From Lingula anatina (Eukaryota > Brachiopoda > Lingulata > Lingulida > Lingulidae): a DNA stretch of 58,308 bases. The DNA lies in assembly GCF_001039355.2 (NCBI RefSeq), contig NW_019774136.1, positions 312,863 through 371,170 on the forward strand. The letters run 5' to 3'. A program made the position numbers and the translations under genes. This document shows, piece after piece, positions 25,180-35,712 of this stretch. Below the pieces are notes generated by a model, which ran no database searches, had not been told where the DNA came from, and saw only the letters and a program-made list of their open reading frames with translations. How positions within the stretch are numbered: position 1 is the stretch's first letter; every line of letters starts with the position of its first letter.

Positions 25180-26871
25180 CTTTTCTCACAGGCCAAAGAG
25201 CTTCCCACATTTAAAGACAATGATTTTGTGAGTGACGGCATTAGGATAGATATTGGAGAAGAAGCCAAAGAGAACTTAATGGAAACGCTCAAGGCTGACA
25301 CAGAGGTGAGGAGGTGGAGGACAGAGTATCTAATTACTATGAATGGCATGCAAATATATGCAAAACCCCATTGCCATAGGCTCACCATTGGTCTAGAACA
25401 TAGACCAACCCATCTGTGCAGGAACCCTCGTGAAATGCAATCGGCTTAACTGAGTGACAGGCCTCTTCTTGCTTTCAGTGCAACGTATTATCACCAGATA
25501 TGTGTATTCTCCTTAATGCCAGGAGGCGGCGTGTAAATCTGTTAAGCTGATTGCACTCAGTGAGAATCTCTGCAGAGTTAGGTTGATCTACGTAGACAGT
25601 GGTATCTAATGGGGCCGCGTGTTTACTAACAAAGTTGGTATTTCAATTGTTGCATATGCATATCTATGTTTAAAACAAATTTGTATGTATATATTGTGCT
25701 AGTGTGAAAAATAAAAGAAAATATTATGATGAAAGGCCAGACTTTGCAAATTGATGGGTTTTGTCACCCACCAGAGTCAAACATATCAATATTTCATTTA
25801 ACTGTTTTCTTTTTTTCTTTCGATTGACCCATTTTTCATTGATTTATATGTCTGATCCATTCCTTTTTTTTCTAATGGATCATTTTACCAGAACTACACC
25901 AAAAATGATAAAGAATTATTTCTTTTTCTCCCTCTTGTTTCCAGTTTCTTTGCAGCCTCAATATAATGGACTACAGTCTCCTAGTTGGCATACACGATGT
26001 GGAAAGAGGCGAGCAAGAGAGGATCAATCAGCGCGAGGAAGAACTTGAGGATGGCGTCGAAGAAATGGAAGGGAGCGACGACTCCGCAGGAAAGCCTGGA
26101 TACAGGAAGCACATCCCAAGTGAAGATCTGGCGCCTACGCCACCTGACAGTCCCACAATGCACTGCATGCCATTTTTGCCATTTGAAGATATTGATCCTA
26201 ATATTGAACATTATGCCATGAAAAGTAGTGCTAGTAAGTGATGGCAGTGGCTGAAGGAGAGAATTATATGTTGTTTTGTGTGACTTAAAAGTAATAGGAA
26301 TTGTAAGGTGTTTTACGTGAGGTGAAACATTGGGTGAAAAAAATAGTAATAAATGTATGTTTTAAAATTAAAGTAATTGACAGCAATGTGGAATATGCTA
26401 AGGGCTTATAGCTATTTTTTGTTTGTTTTTTAAAAATCATGAAATGTGTCTGTGTATGGTAATTATCAAATCCTGATCCAAACTCTTACTAAGGTTGTCT
26501 CACCGAACCCTAAGACTTTCCCTGAAAAAAATATAATAAATATTATATGAATCAATGTCGGCAATATTTATAATTCTCAAACTTACAAGAAAGGCTCTTA
26601 CTCAAACAAAACTAAAACTGTAGAGCGAAAAAAAAAGGCTGACCGGTTTAATTTTTTTCACATCTTCGCATTTTTTCACCTTCTAGGTTCACCACATAAA
26701 GAAATCTACTTCATGGGAATGGTGGACGTGCTCACTCATTACGGCGTAAAGAAACGCACGGCACAGGCAGCCAAGAATTTACGCTACGGTGCTGAGGCCG
26801 AAATATCAACAGTAAAACCAGAACAATATGCACGTAGGTTTTTAGAATTCATCCAAAAGAGCATGCAGTAG
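14631..26871 (+). CDS. PIP4K2: Phosphatidylinositol-5-phosphate 4-kinase type II
   Basis: Lipid kinase that phosphorylates PI5P at the 4-position to give PI(4,5)P2. Exons: 14631-14753, 20561-20658, 22682-22931, 23251-23397, 24474-24512, 25192-25305, 25945-26233, 26687-26871; 414 aa, close to vertebrate PIP4K2A/B/C. Visible features: N-terminal basic stretch then [12 protein letters not shown] (31-41); [20 protein letters not shown]-site Lys138 in [14 protein letters not shown] (188-197); [14 protein letters not shown] (265-278); acidic, Ser/Pro-rich insert at about 285-345; DVLTHY with metal-binding Asp366; activation loop [14 protein letters not shown] of type II, not type I, pattern. All phases agree (0,2,0,0,0,0,1). 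Exon 5 is present a second time at 24829-24867, most likely an assembly artefact. The start has no competing upstream ATG in frame. The paralogue type (alpha, beta or gamma) cannot be assigned in an invertebrate. Confidence 0.97.
14958..15068. repeat. Poly-A, (TA)n and (TAA)n tract
   Basis: Compound low-complexity tract: A-run 14958-14980, TA repeat to about 15034, then TAA and TAAA repeats. Confidence 0.9.
16134..16780. repeat. Large palindromic element interrupted by a MITE
   Basis: The left arm (16134-16248: GACCGCATTCACACCGAG ... CTCTCTGCCTCTCAC) pairs with the right arm (16325-16356 plus 16697-16780: GTGAGAGGCAGGGAGAC ... CTCGATGTGAATGTGGTC). The right arm is split by MITE copy 2 (16353-16696), inserted at a TTAA. 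The arms are about 115 bp and imperfect. Confidence 0.85.
16353..16696. repeat. TTAA-flanked MITE, copy 2 (nested)
   Basis: Same family as 4790-5121, here inserted into one arm of a palindrome. The undisturbed other arm shows the pre-insertion sequence, confirming that TTAA was duplicated on insertion. Confidence 0.9.
16785..16940. repeat. Fold-back repeat, partial copy at 22970-23060
   Basis: Inverted arms around CATGGATCAAATATGGCC ... CACTTAAAGCTTGTTGCTT and AAGCAACAAGCATTCAAGTG ... TATTTGATC, with CCCGCAGGGAT near the centre. About 22970-23060 in PIP4K2 intron 3 carries a diverged half copy (GATCAAATATGGCCGACC, CCCTGCAGGGAAT). Confidence 0.75.
19682..19935. repeat. Fold-back repeat with 48-base T-run
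   Basis: ACAGGGCTTTTCCCAGC on the left and CCTTGGAAAAGCCCTGCC on the right are inverted, with a T homopolymer at 19786-19833 between them. The Lys-rich minus-strand open frame through it is an artefact of the homopolymer. Confidence 0.6.
20659..22681 (+). other. PIP4K2 intron 2
   Basis: Intronic sequence with a TC repeat near 20390-20406. A minus-strand frame crossing exon 2 and several short plus-strand frames are shadows or chance; no exon signals with family similarity are seen. Confidence 0.7.
23398..24473 (+). other. PIP4K2 intron 4
   Basis: No gene or recognisable repeat beyond short A-runs (24295-24311). The open frame at 23846-24118 has no similarity and no splice support. Confidence 0.6.
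24390..24743 (+). repeat. 354-bp segment with exon 5, first copy of false duplication
   Basis: Almost identical to 24745-25098 (offset 355, two substitutions seen near 24638-24644). The two copies are separated by a single N at 24744. Each contains PIP4K2 exon 5 with its own acceptor and donor. Confidence 0.92.
24745..25098 (+). repeat. PIP4K2: 354-bp segment with exon 5, second copy
   Basis: Repeats 24390-24743, including the 39-base exon (24829-24867, coding [13 protein letters not shown]). Including both exons would insert 13 duplicated residues in a conserved region where the family has one copy, so only one is real in the gene. Confidence 0.92.
25122..25178. repeat. (ATT)n microsatellite beside PIP4K2 exon 6 acceptor
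   Basis: About 19 ATT units, ending 13 bases before the acceptor of exon 6 (CTTTTCTCACAG at 25191), so it occupies the place of the upstream polypyrimidine and branch region. Confidence 0.95.
25306..25944 (+). other. PIP4K2 intron 6 with a dispersed repeat
   Basis: Around 25400-25625 lies a diverged relative of the repeat in the GH32 first introns (AATCTGTTAAGCTGATTGC ... CTACGTAGACAGT). No exon. Confidence 0.5.
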
Positions 26872-27743
26872 GAAGGAACAGGCAGGAGGAGCCTTCTAAC
26901 TTTCAGAAAAAATCAGATCGAGAAATCGGCCATTGGGAATTCTTTCTCGTCGCATCATCTGCGCTCTTATTAATTAACCTCATTAATCTGGTCAGTCATT
27001 TTATGCATGTACATTAATTCTATACTCATGATTCATGTATGTTAATGTGTACTTGGTTGTATGCATGAACAGTACAAAATATATCAAACTACAAAAGGCA
27101 GGGGACAATTTCACTAAAGGACTTTAGTCTAACAATTGGTCTAAATTTTAGTCCGGCAATTGGTCTAAACTTCTATGTCAAAATTTTGATTTATTTTAGT
27201 TCGTGATGACCCATAAGTATTTGGTATAGATTATATTGATCTGAAACAGGAAACCTTTTACGTTGTAACACCATTTGTTGCAATATATAATTTTAAAATT
27301 TTGTACAGGCTAAAATTGCGGCCTTAAACTTTAGACCAACTTTGTGGCTTAAGTTTATCTGTGAAGCAGGGCACTGGAGTAAGGACTTGTTGCAGTTGTG
27401 TCTTTTTGTCTTACACCAAGGCTGCAAACCAAACATCAGTCAGTGTTTTGGCTAACTGTAGCTGCCATCAAGTGTAATATATGTGTACATTGCTGCTTGA
27501 ACACATTTAGGATGTATTCTTACGTATATATTGTGTAGGGAAGTTTGGTTATCACACTGTCAATGTGGACAAGGTGAAAATGTCTTCCTGGTTCCAATTA
27601 GAAAGGTATTCTCCATCAAGAAACCGCTTTTCTGAAAATGGTTAGGACATAAAGCCGGATAAGAAATGCAAATGGAAGTCTTCTAAGTTTTGATAAGGTA
27701 AAAAAAAAAAACTAAGACAGGTAACATTAATTCTTTTGAAGAG

Positions 27744-27775
<32 letters not shown>
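27744..27775. repeat. (ATT)n microsatellite
   Basis: About ten ATT units. Confidence 0.9.
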
Positions 27776-27776
<1 letters not shown>

Positions 27777-28086
27777 AAAGGCGAATTTTCCTGAGGGCAG
27801 TAAATTAGGTGTAAAAATAGGGGGAAGAGAGGTGGGGGGGAGGAGAATTAATGTTTCAAGGAAAGAAGAGTTTCTGGTCAAGCAAAGGCATAATATTGTT
27901 TGTGGATACAATATTTGATGTAGTAATAAATTGGGAGATTTGGTGTTTGTTATTAACTCTATTGTTCATGGGATAAAAAGACATAATGGTTCATGTCAAC
28001 TGAGGCACGTAATCCTTTGCATGCATCCACACAGCTATGGTAGCCAGAAAATGGGTTGATATTGTGTTATGAAATCATTTATTAAG

Positions 28087-28301
28087 CCCCCTTTACACTG
28101 GACAGGATCCTTTCTGCGTCCCATAGTACGACCCGCTTAAGAGTAAAAAATAATAATACTTTACATACTGACAACTGGCTGATCATTGAGCATCCATTTT
28201 GCAAGCAAAGAGATGCTTAAGGTTCCTTTCTACAACCGCAGTGATGCCAGTTTCATCATCGCACAAAGGACGCAGAAAGGACTCAGTCCAGTGTAAACGG
28301 G
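28087..28301. repeat. Fold-back element with CCCCTTTACACTGGAC ends
   Basis: The left end CCCTTTACACTGGAC plus CCTTTCTGCGTCC pairs with the right end GGACGCAGAAAGG plus GTCCAGTGTAAACGGG. About 215 bases, no coding capacity. Confidence 0.85.
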
Positions 28302-29336
28302 ATTTTATAAAGGTGAAGAAATGTTACTGTGCGCACGTCATGGAAAATTTGTCAGAGAGATGAGTAGAGGATATAGTTCAACACTTATGAAGCCAACATG
28401 TAAGTCTACTTTATGAGCCAAATAGTCCACTGTAGTAGATAGGTGTTAACTCCTATTATATTGTATTGTAGAACAGCTTTATAAGGCATGATTGTTTCAT
28501 AATTCTTTGGGAAATTTTTGAAATTAAATGGCGTATGCTGCTGTTGTTGGTAAAAAGTATGTTGCCGTATTTTAGTCTTGGTTGATACTCGTAGTTGCAA
28601 CCTTGATTCATTCAGTTATTTGTGTTCATCTTTATGTTTTATCTACCTTCCTGAGCTAAAGTGAAAATCAATATCTTGTTCAGTTCTGACCTAGAAAAAA
28701 AAAAAGCTATCCTTGTAATTCACTCCATTCATGTTACACGTGAAAGTATTTGGAAGTCAGATTAGCTTTTCATTTTCAGCTCTTTTGTTCATGAAGGATC
28801 TCCTGTTCATTAGCAGATCTAAATGTATTATGTTTACTGATGACAAGTATTTGAATTTAGAACTGTTTGACAGTGTTAATTGTCATATATTATCATGAAC
28901 ATTTATAGTGTTAGGTAAAGTACCTGTAAGTAGCTCACGTATCAGTAATTAGTTGTCACATAAATTGACGTGGAAGAACAATGAATTTCATCATTCACTT
29001 TTGTCAAATATCAAATTGGCCAGACAGGATAACATTACAAAACACCCAGATTTAAACAAATGGTTGATTTAGTTGTTGGTTGTAAAATCTTTAATGAACA
29101 AATGTTAACAATTACCAGTTTATGTATTTTTTTTTTTTAAATTTTTTAATTATGATTATCAGATTTATCCCCTTGTTGCATAGATTATTGGGTAACTTAT
29201 AACCCCAGTTGGTTGAAATACTCAGATGAATTTTTATTATCATTAGAAGCTAGGGAAAAAAGCAGCATGAGATAAATGCTTGATGCTTCATTTAGGATTA
29301 TTTCAACAAATTGCTCATGTGTTTTTACAAAGCGTC

Positions 29337-29566
29337 TAAGAGACCATTCCCACAGATATTTAGATCGTTCTACCCCCTTTAGGAGTCTCACTAGATTGCT
29401 GTCAGCTTAGCCGGCTTAAATGTCTGTCCCGCCTACTAAAAGCTGTTAGGGGGTAATTAACTTTTGTGCACGCTCGGCTCCTGGAATCTAACAGCAATTT
29501 AGCGTGAACCCCTAGGGAGTTGGGTAGATCCAGATGGATCAATCTAAGTCTGTGGGAACCCAGTCT
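29337..29566. repeat. Fold-back repeat family (ACCATTCCCACAGAT ends)
   Basis: Ends AGACCATTCCCACAGAT and TCTGTGGGAACCCAGTCT are inverted; the interior has paired TAGCGTGAACCCCTAGGGAG-like motifs. Relatives: about 34355-34433 (half, running into an N) and 54262-54512. Confidence 0.7.
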
Positions 29567-30473
29567 AAATCCATCAGGTGTGCTAACCACAGTTCAGAGC
29601 TCACAATCAAATACCTCTGTTAGAAATGGTTTCATTGCCATCCAGATGATATACATTCAAGATTATTCATCAGTTTGTTTTTTTTTTTCTTCTTCTTGAT
29701 GAGTCTGAAAAAACTGTTTACACAAAAAGGACTTGTTCCTGACAGGAAAGTCATTTACGTAAAACAAAGCCATCATTTTATAGTACAAAACTTGCATTTT
29801 TGGTACAAATCCGCTAAATGATTGTCGATTACATGACACCATCTGCTCAAAGTCAGCCACCGTCTTTTCGGATTAGTTAGATAAGTTGACCACAATGTGA
29901 ATGGAACATTGGATGAAGGACCTATTGGATTCTTCTATCCATCACTACCTGTACTTGTTTTTCCTTCATTAGTTCCACTCCTCCAACACTTAATCCTTTA
30001 TTGCAGTAAAAAGAAACTCTCATTGTTTTGAAAGAAGCCATTTTATTTTAAAGTCGTTCTGTAGTTGGTTGGAACAAAAAACAGATAAAATAGAGTATTA
30101 TGATCTGGAGAGCATATTAAATTATTATCATAAATGTTCATAATAGGAAGTCGGTGTCCAATTTTGATTGGTTCATGTGTTGCAATAGAACTTTATCAGT
30201 TTCAAACATGCATTAAAATCATAAGGGTTGAAGTGTCATTTTTAAGTACGTTGTGGTTTAAGTTCTCTTGTCCATAAATCACATCGCTTTATTTACTGTT
30301 TGTTTTGTGCAATATCATGTGATAGAGTTTCATTGTCTTATGTTGTCGCCTTTTTTTCTTTTTCTTTTTTATTTCAAATTAAAACTAAGTATTCAAGGTG
30401 TTTTTTTTTCCTTACAGGGCATTTCTCCAATGACCAGTCAGTTTCATGCCCAACCTCTAATTGTCAGTCTTCA

Positions 30474-30623
30474 GGGCTCCGTAACTCGAAAGCATCGCGA
30501 ATTGCGAATAGCACTATCACCTTTCATTTCGAGGCTATTATATGGGGTGAGAAAATCCCGAGTTATGGAGTAGAGATGCTTGTGCTCGGTCGCAATTCGC
30601 GATGCTTTCAAGTTACGGAGCCC
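30474..30623. repeat. Fold-back element, near-perfect 34-bp arms
   Basis: Left arm GGGCTCCGTAACTCGAAAGC onward to AATTGCGA; right arm TCGCAATTCGCGATGC to GTTACGGAGCCC. A diverged relative ends at about 42835 (TTCGAGTTACGGGGCCC). Confidence 0.85.
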
Positions 30624-31552
30624 AGGTCTGCCTGACACGGTCCATTAAACTGTTCATAGTGAGATATTAAAAGAACCTGTTGTAAAGAGGCCGTAACATC
30701 AGAATAACGGCAGAAATCCTCATGTTGAACAGTTACAGAAATTTATATATCTCAGTAAAAGTATTTTGGCATTTTGTATTATTAATTTTATATATATATC
30801 AGTTATTATTTAAGGGTTGCTTTTAGTTACATTTTGTTCAGTCATAAAGAAGAGGGGACTTTGTAAGTAAAATTCCAACAGACCTTATGAGACGGTGACC
30901 CTTAAGAATCTGGGCCAAGATTTAAAAATGTGGCTAAAATTGTAAGACATAGTGTTAAACTAAAAGGCACAAAATATAATAGGAGGTTTATGTCAAACAA
31001 TGAAAATGGAGTTTGGAAGTCACTGCAATTTTTATTATGAAGCATGTGTAAAATATTTGTTATAAATTACGTAAAGGAGGTAAGAATATGTAAGGAAGAC
31101 CACAGTTGTCATTTTAATATAATTTTTTTTTTTCTTATTGTAAATGTATATTTGTAATCCATTGTATCAGAAATTATAATGAGTTTCTCAAAATTGTGTT
31201 ATGTTATTACATCACAGAAGTCATTCCATTTCATTGCAGTCATTTTTTATCTTTAACTTATTATTATTATTATTATTTATTTTTTTTTTTTACTGTTCAT
31301 CCAGTTCCAAACCTTGGATGTCTGCAGTGGCATTTTATTATAAAAAAAATTTTCAATATGGTAAATGCAGACATGAACATCATCATAGTAATATTTGTTG
31401 AAAAAGAAAAGATATATATATGAAATAGCCTAAGAGACCACATACCCAGACTCCTGTCCTCTTGTACAGAGTTGTGTGCCCTTTCCCTTGTTGTATTTTC
31501 AGGACATTTTTTAAAGCCCCACTTCCAACCATCTCTTCTGTACATTTATTAA

Positions 31553-31879
31553 TTAAAGAGATAATAACTCTTTGTATGAGATCTATATTTCACAATAAAA
31601 ACATTGTGAATAACTCATAGAAATATAATATATTCTGTTTCACGACAATAACAGCAGTTATAGCTATTATTCTGATATCTGAGTTTGACCTCCATTGATG
31701 GCTATACTGTGTTATAATCTCTTAAGAGATTTTAACAAAAGACCAAACTTTTTAGAAAAAAAACAGGGACTAACTTTGAATGTAAAAATGGATTCATTAA
31801 CCATTGATAAGTATGGGAAAATTGTTGTTTACTCCAGGAAAATACATTTTATGGCCAAAACGAAGAGTTATCCCTTTAA
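31553..31879. repeat. TTAA-flanked MITE, copy 3
   Basis: Same family as 4790-5121 with slightly diverged ends (AGAGATAATAACTCTTTG left, CGAAGAGTTATCCCT right, TTAA at both sides). Confidence 0.85.
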
Positions 31880-32715
31880 AGTGCATCCAAAACAGACGAC
31901 ACATTACTATGTTGGGTAAGAATGAAATGACTGCTTTACAAAAGTCAAGTCATTAACTAAAGTACTTGGTTATATGTTAACTATAAAATATGAATAGGGG
32001 TAAAAAGTTGAAAAAAAACATCTTGATTAATTTTAAAGTGAAAAGTTACTGTTGATTGAAAGGAATGTAAAAAGTCCACAGGCAAGATGAGTTTCGGTTT
32101 TAAATGCCTCTCAAAGAGAATTTCTGTCAGTGTCCACAGATAAATCCTGTCAGCTTTTATTCTCAGTTGTACGCCCATTATTCCTGACACCCCTCTGACA
32201 CCCCTCTCTCTCTCTCCCCCCCCCCCCCCCCCCCCCCCCCAACTCCTCAGATTATGCAAAGTTATAAAACTCAGAAGATCCCCACTGTGACCTGGTTTCT
32301 CACAATTATTTTCTCTCGGCTGACACATCACCAAACACCCAGTAATAAATGCTCACTCTGACTGCAGCATTGTGCAAATTCACGTGTTCTAAATTCTAAA
32401 TTACACAAATATATAATAATGTATTTGCATTTCACTGCAACAAATTCCAATCTCACCTGTCTTTTGTTGGTAGATGTCACAGTAAAACAAATGTGTTATT
32501 ACTTTTTCACACAAAACAGAAGACGTCTGTATGCATGCCACAACAGTGGATGCCAATCCCGGACTTGACCTATAATAGTAGATGTCTCAGTTACCCTAGT
32601 CAGGTCCTAGATTTATAACCTTTACTTTTTATGGAGACATTGTGTAAACTTCTTTCTTGGCTGCTCATGTACAAAAGCACAGCTAGGATTACAAACAAAC
32701 ATCCGTATATTACGA

Positions 32716-33020
32716 TAAAATTGTCCCCGTCTAGACTTTTATCTATGAAAATATGTATCCTTGTGCCCCCCCCCCCCCCCCAAACAAAATGCGGGCACCT
32801 CCCCACCCCATCCGCCAAGGCTGTATGCACTGTATGTTCTCTGGCTACACAAACTACACCAATGGTAAAATTGTTCCCCGTCTTGAATTTTTCTATGAAA
32901 GCGTGTATCCTTGTATCCTTGTGCCCCTCCCCAAACAAAATGCAGGCACCTCCTTCCCCCCCCCCCCCCCCCCACCACCCCCCGTCTTCTAGCTACACAA
33001 GCAGCACCGACACCAATGTA
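32716..33020. repeat. Imperfect tandem repeat, C-rich
   Basis: Two diverged units of about 140-150 bases, each with CCCCGTCT, TATGAAA, GTATCCTTGTG, a C-run, CAAACAAAATGC, GGCACCTCC and then a tract ending in CTACACAA. It lies just 3' of the GNAT gene. The Pro/Gly-rich open frames through it are not genes. Confidence 0.8.
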
Positions 33021-33055
33021 GTCTCCATCATTTTACTATCTCCACGTAGTATTAC

Positions 33056-34261
33056 CTAACTTTCAACAGGTATTTTAGTGTCCAACAATAATAAAAACTT
33101 CTCCCAAGAACCGCCTTCCATGTAACTCGGTTCCAATCCCATCCGAGTGACTAGGTCCACCAGAGGCTGACCAGGAAAGTCTAGAGGAACAATGAAGCCA
33201 ACAATGAGATGGGCAACGTTCTGTTGTGACGCCATGGATATTGCTCGTAGGAGATGACTAGTTACGTGGCTTTCCATGTTGGAAACGTCATCTCTGTGCC
33301 CGTATAAATCTATATTGGTGTACAGACCGTGTGAGCAACGATATATCATGACTGCACTTAGGAAGCTAGGTCTACTGATGTTAACTTGATTTGTGTCATG
33401 ATTTCTTTGAAACGATGCATAAAATTCACATTCTGTGGTTATCATGTCAGCATTGTTCGGATGGATGCTGTAAGGCACCCTGCCTAACACGGCAACATCG
33501 CCTGGAAACAGACCTTGAATTTGTTTTCCAGAAGCTAAAATATTGCGCAGGCCAGCTGTTGAAACCTTCGTCAACTTAGAGCTGGCTTCATCTTGGTTCA
33601 TTTTTTGATTTCTTAAATCTTTTCCACCAACTAAACCAGGGCTTTGGAGCTGAAAACAAAAAAATTTGCTCCTCGACACTTCTGAGATACTGCCATGTAA
33701 TTTTGGTACCTCATCCACGTTTATCTTTCTTGTTAGCCTAAATCGCTCTAAGTTGGGGTGCTTCCTTCGCTCCTGTCTACCCATGTATGCCATCAACTCA
33801 GTCATAATTCCCTGTCCCCTGCAGGTCGGCTTCATCCTCCCGCCTCGTAAAACAAACGTGCTTTCACAGTCCACAATATGAGAGAGAGCAAAGCCAACAA
33901 CTTCACCCGAAATCTCCGCGACGTACCCAGTTATTAGCGGAGACGACATCAGTTGGTGGTAATAATGTGGAACGGAGTCCATGCCATCGTAGATGTTTTT
34001 GTTGATACTCACGACGGCGTCGAAGTCGTGGTGACTTGCTTTTCGACACAACACACCTTTATTCAATGTGTGAGCGCACCTGAGAAGCTTGCTGTTGCAT
34101 AATGTGATGTCCGACTTCGGTAGTAAAAAAAGCGATTGACTTTCTTTTGTTGTGAAATCCAAAATGTTTCGCAAAGTACGCCCGCAAAGAAAGCACAGTC
34201 GATGCCGTAAATACATGTTTACTTTTGAGGCAGGCCCTATACAGTTAAGGTAAACAGCCAA
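33056..34261 (-). CDS. GNAT N-acetyltransferase, histidine N-acetyltransferase-like
   Basis: Single-exon 401-aa protein. The GNAT core begins near residue 70: NIYDGMDSVPHYYHQLM (89-105) and the acetyl-CoA loop R/QxxGxG/A as RGQGIM (148-153), followed by ERFRLTRKINVDE. This arrangement (IYxGxDYLPxxYHxW..., LRVxPxxRGxG, RLTxD) is that of HISAT/NAT16-type enzymes, which acetylate the alpha-amino group of histidine in fish; substrate here is inferred only by family. Residues 1-69 are basic, Cys-containing and not part of the domain; a later in-frame Met (for example residue 16) could be the true start. No introns, unlike its neighbours, so it may have arisen by retroposition or belong to an intronless expansion. 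The nearest plus-strand gene ends 6 kb away. Confidence 0.82.
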   Translation of the reverse strand: MAVYLNCIGPASKVNMYLRHRLCFLCGRTLRNILDFTTKESQSLFLLPKSDITLCNSKLLRCAHTLNKGVLCRKASHHDFDAVVSINKNIYDGMDSVPHYYHQLMSSPLITGYVAEISGEVVGFALSHIVDCESTFVLRGGRMKPTCRGQGIMTELMAYMGRQERRKHPNLERFRLTRKINVDEVPKLHGSISEVSRSKFFCFQLQSPGLVGGKDLRNQKMNQDEASSKLTKVSTAGLRNILASGKQIQGLFPGDVAVLGRVPYSIHPNNADMITTECEFYASFQRNHDTNQVNISRPSFLSAVMIYRCSHGLYTNIDLYGHRDDVSNMESHVTSHLLRAISMASQQNVAHLIVGFIVPLDFPGQPLVDLVTRMGLEPSYMEGGSWEKFLLLLDTKIPVES

Positions 34262-34440
34262 AATATGTAAGATTTCTAAGTTACATCATGAGCAGCTATA
34301 GGTTCTATATTGTAGGTCAGGGCCCGTTTCACGAAGCTGTCGTTACTTAGACCCCATTCCCAGAGATTAGATCGACCTAACTCCCTGGGGTTTCACGCTA
34401 AATAGCTGTCAGCCGAGAGGGCACAAAAGTTAANGCTTAT

Positions 34441-34444
34441 TTGT

Positions 34445-34483
<39 letters not shown>

Positions 34484-34493
34484 TTATTAGGCC

Positions 34494-34539
<46 letters not shown>

Positions 34540-34540
34540 T
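34441..34540. repeat. (TTTA)n and (ATT)n microsatellites
   Basis: TTTA repeat to about 34487, then ATT repeat 34495-34540, directly after a single-N join. Confidence 0.9.
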
Positions 34541-35444
34541 GGTTGTTGACACGCCACAATCTGGCTACAGACGGGTAGGGCCTTCCTATTCTTAAGTTTC
34601 CCCTCTTATTTCTTCAACTGTTTGCAAGACCTCCAGAATTTCTCCATTCATTGACCTTACATCACCCAAGCCTGTCTCATTAAATTCGCGAGTACGTTCC
34701 TGACAACATTTTCGCTTGCTAAAATTTGAGAAAATTTTCACATTGTACTCTTCTATTCTTCGATTTCTTTCATTTGTCACCTGTATTACCTAAGTTATGT
34801 AGACCGTGCAGAACAACTTTGAATAATTTATATTGTCAGGACAGCTGACGTTACCGTGATACAGTATTGGTAGTTTGGAGTGCTTCTTGATTAAAGCTGA
34901 ATTAAAATTCAGGAAATAATATTTCAAAAAAAATTTTTTGAATGGATTCTTATTTATCCCTAAAACTGTTGATGAGGCCAGGGTGCCCAGCTTGACATGC
35001 CTACTCCAGTGCTTGTCGTGTTATTGTTATATAAATACTCAGTAACTCGTCTACTTGTGTGCTGGCTCGTTTGAGAAGATTGATTTAGTGTAGCCATTTG
35101 ACCAAGGAAGATAAGGTGTAAGATTGTATCCCCGGTTAAGTCATGGCTAATTGCAAGGCCTAAAAGACAGCAGATTCCACCCTATCCACTTCTTTGCCAT
35201 ATTTATATATGGAAAGCAATTTCTAACGAATTTCTCGAGAGAAGGAGTCTGTTCGTCGCGGTGAAAGCGTGAAAGCGTGAAAATGATTTTACAACGATCT
35301 AACTGGTAAACAAGCAGATGGGTATTGCCTGCATCACAGCTCTGATGATGGGAAACTGACTTTGGAGATGAAAGGTAAGAAAAAAAATTGAGAGCTCCAG
35401 CACCGCGGCGGGTGCCCTAACTAGTCCTCATTTTACATTTTTTT

Positions 35445-35712
35445 TTACCTCTGCCAAAGAGATCATGTTTTCACCCCTGTTTGTTTGTTTGTTTGTTTGT
35501 GTGTCTGTCATCAACATAACTGAAAAAGTTTTGGACCGATTTTGATGAAATTTTCAGGAACTGTCAGAAGTGGTCCAAGGAACAGATGATTAGTTTTTGT
35601 TGGTGATCCGGATCAATAGTCAATCAATAACCAATAATCAAAAATATCGAAAATTTAGGGGTGAAACGGCATTGGATGGAGACTTTGCTGCCTTGGCGGA
35701 GGTCTGCGCTCT
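35445..35712 (+). repeat. Dispersed repeat with CCTCTGCC / GGCGGAGGT ends
   Basis: Begins ACCTCTGCCAAAGAGATC, contains CACCCCTGTTTG, ACCGATTTTGATGAAATTTT and GGTGATCCGGATCA, and ends CCTTGGCGGAGGTCTG. An inverted full relative is at 54655-54870. The same kind of sequence is, to my knowledge, common in genomes of distant invertebrates. Confidence 0.75.

Larger units (their letters stand above)
26872..33055. other. PIP4K2-GNAT intergenic region, includes 3'UTRs
   Basis: No protein-coding gene recognised in about 6 kb. The start must be the PIP4K2 3'UTR; its polyadenylation site cannot be fixed because several AATAAA-like hexamers occur in AT-rich DNA. Repeats within: possible degenerate fold-back 27105-27372, (ATT)n 27744-27775, fold-backs 28087-28301, 29337-29566 and 30474-30623, MITE 31553-31879, C-run about 32218-32240, tandem C-rich repeat 32716-33020. 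Confidence 0.6.

Noticed and set aside
24998-25449. Poly-Leu, poly-Ile and poly-Asn frames around exon 6 of PIP4K2
   Set aside because: Produced by the ATT microsatellite running into the real exon.
30268-30635. Two overlapping plus-strand frames of about 100 codons
   Set aside because: They lie across a near-perfect fold-back element and have no similarity.
32600-33059. Pro-rich and Gly-rich frames on both strands
   Set aside because: They follow C-homopolymers in a tandem repeat and carry no domain.
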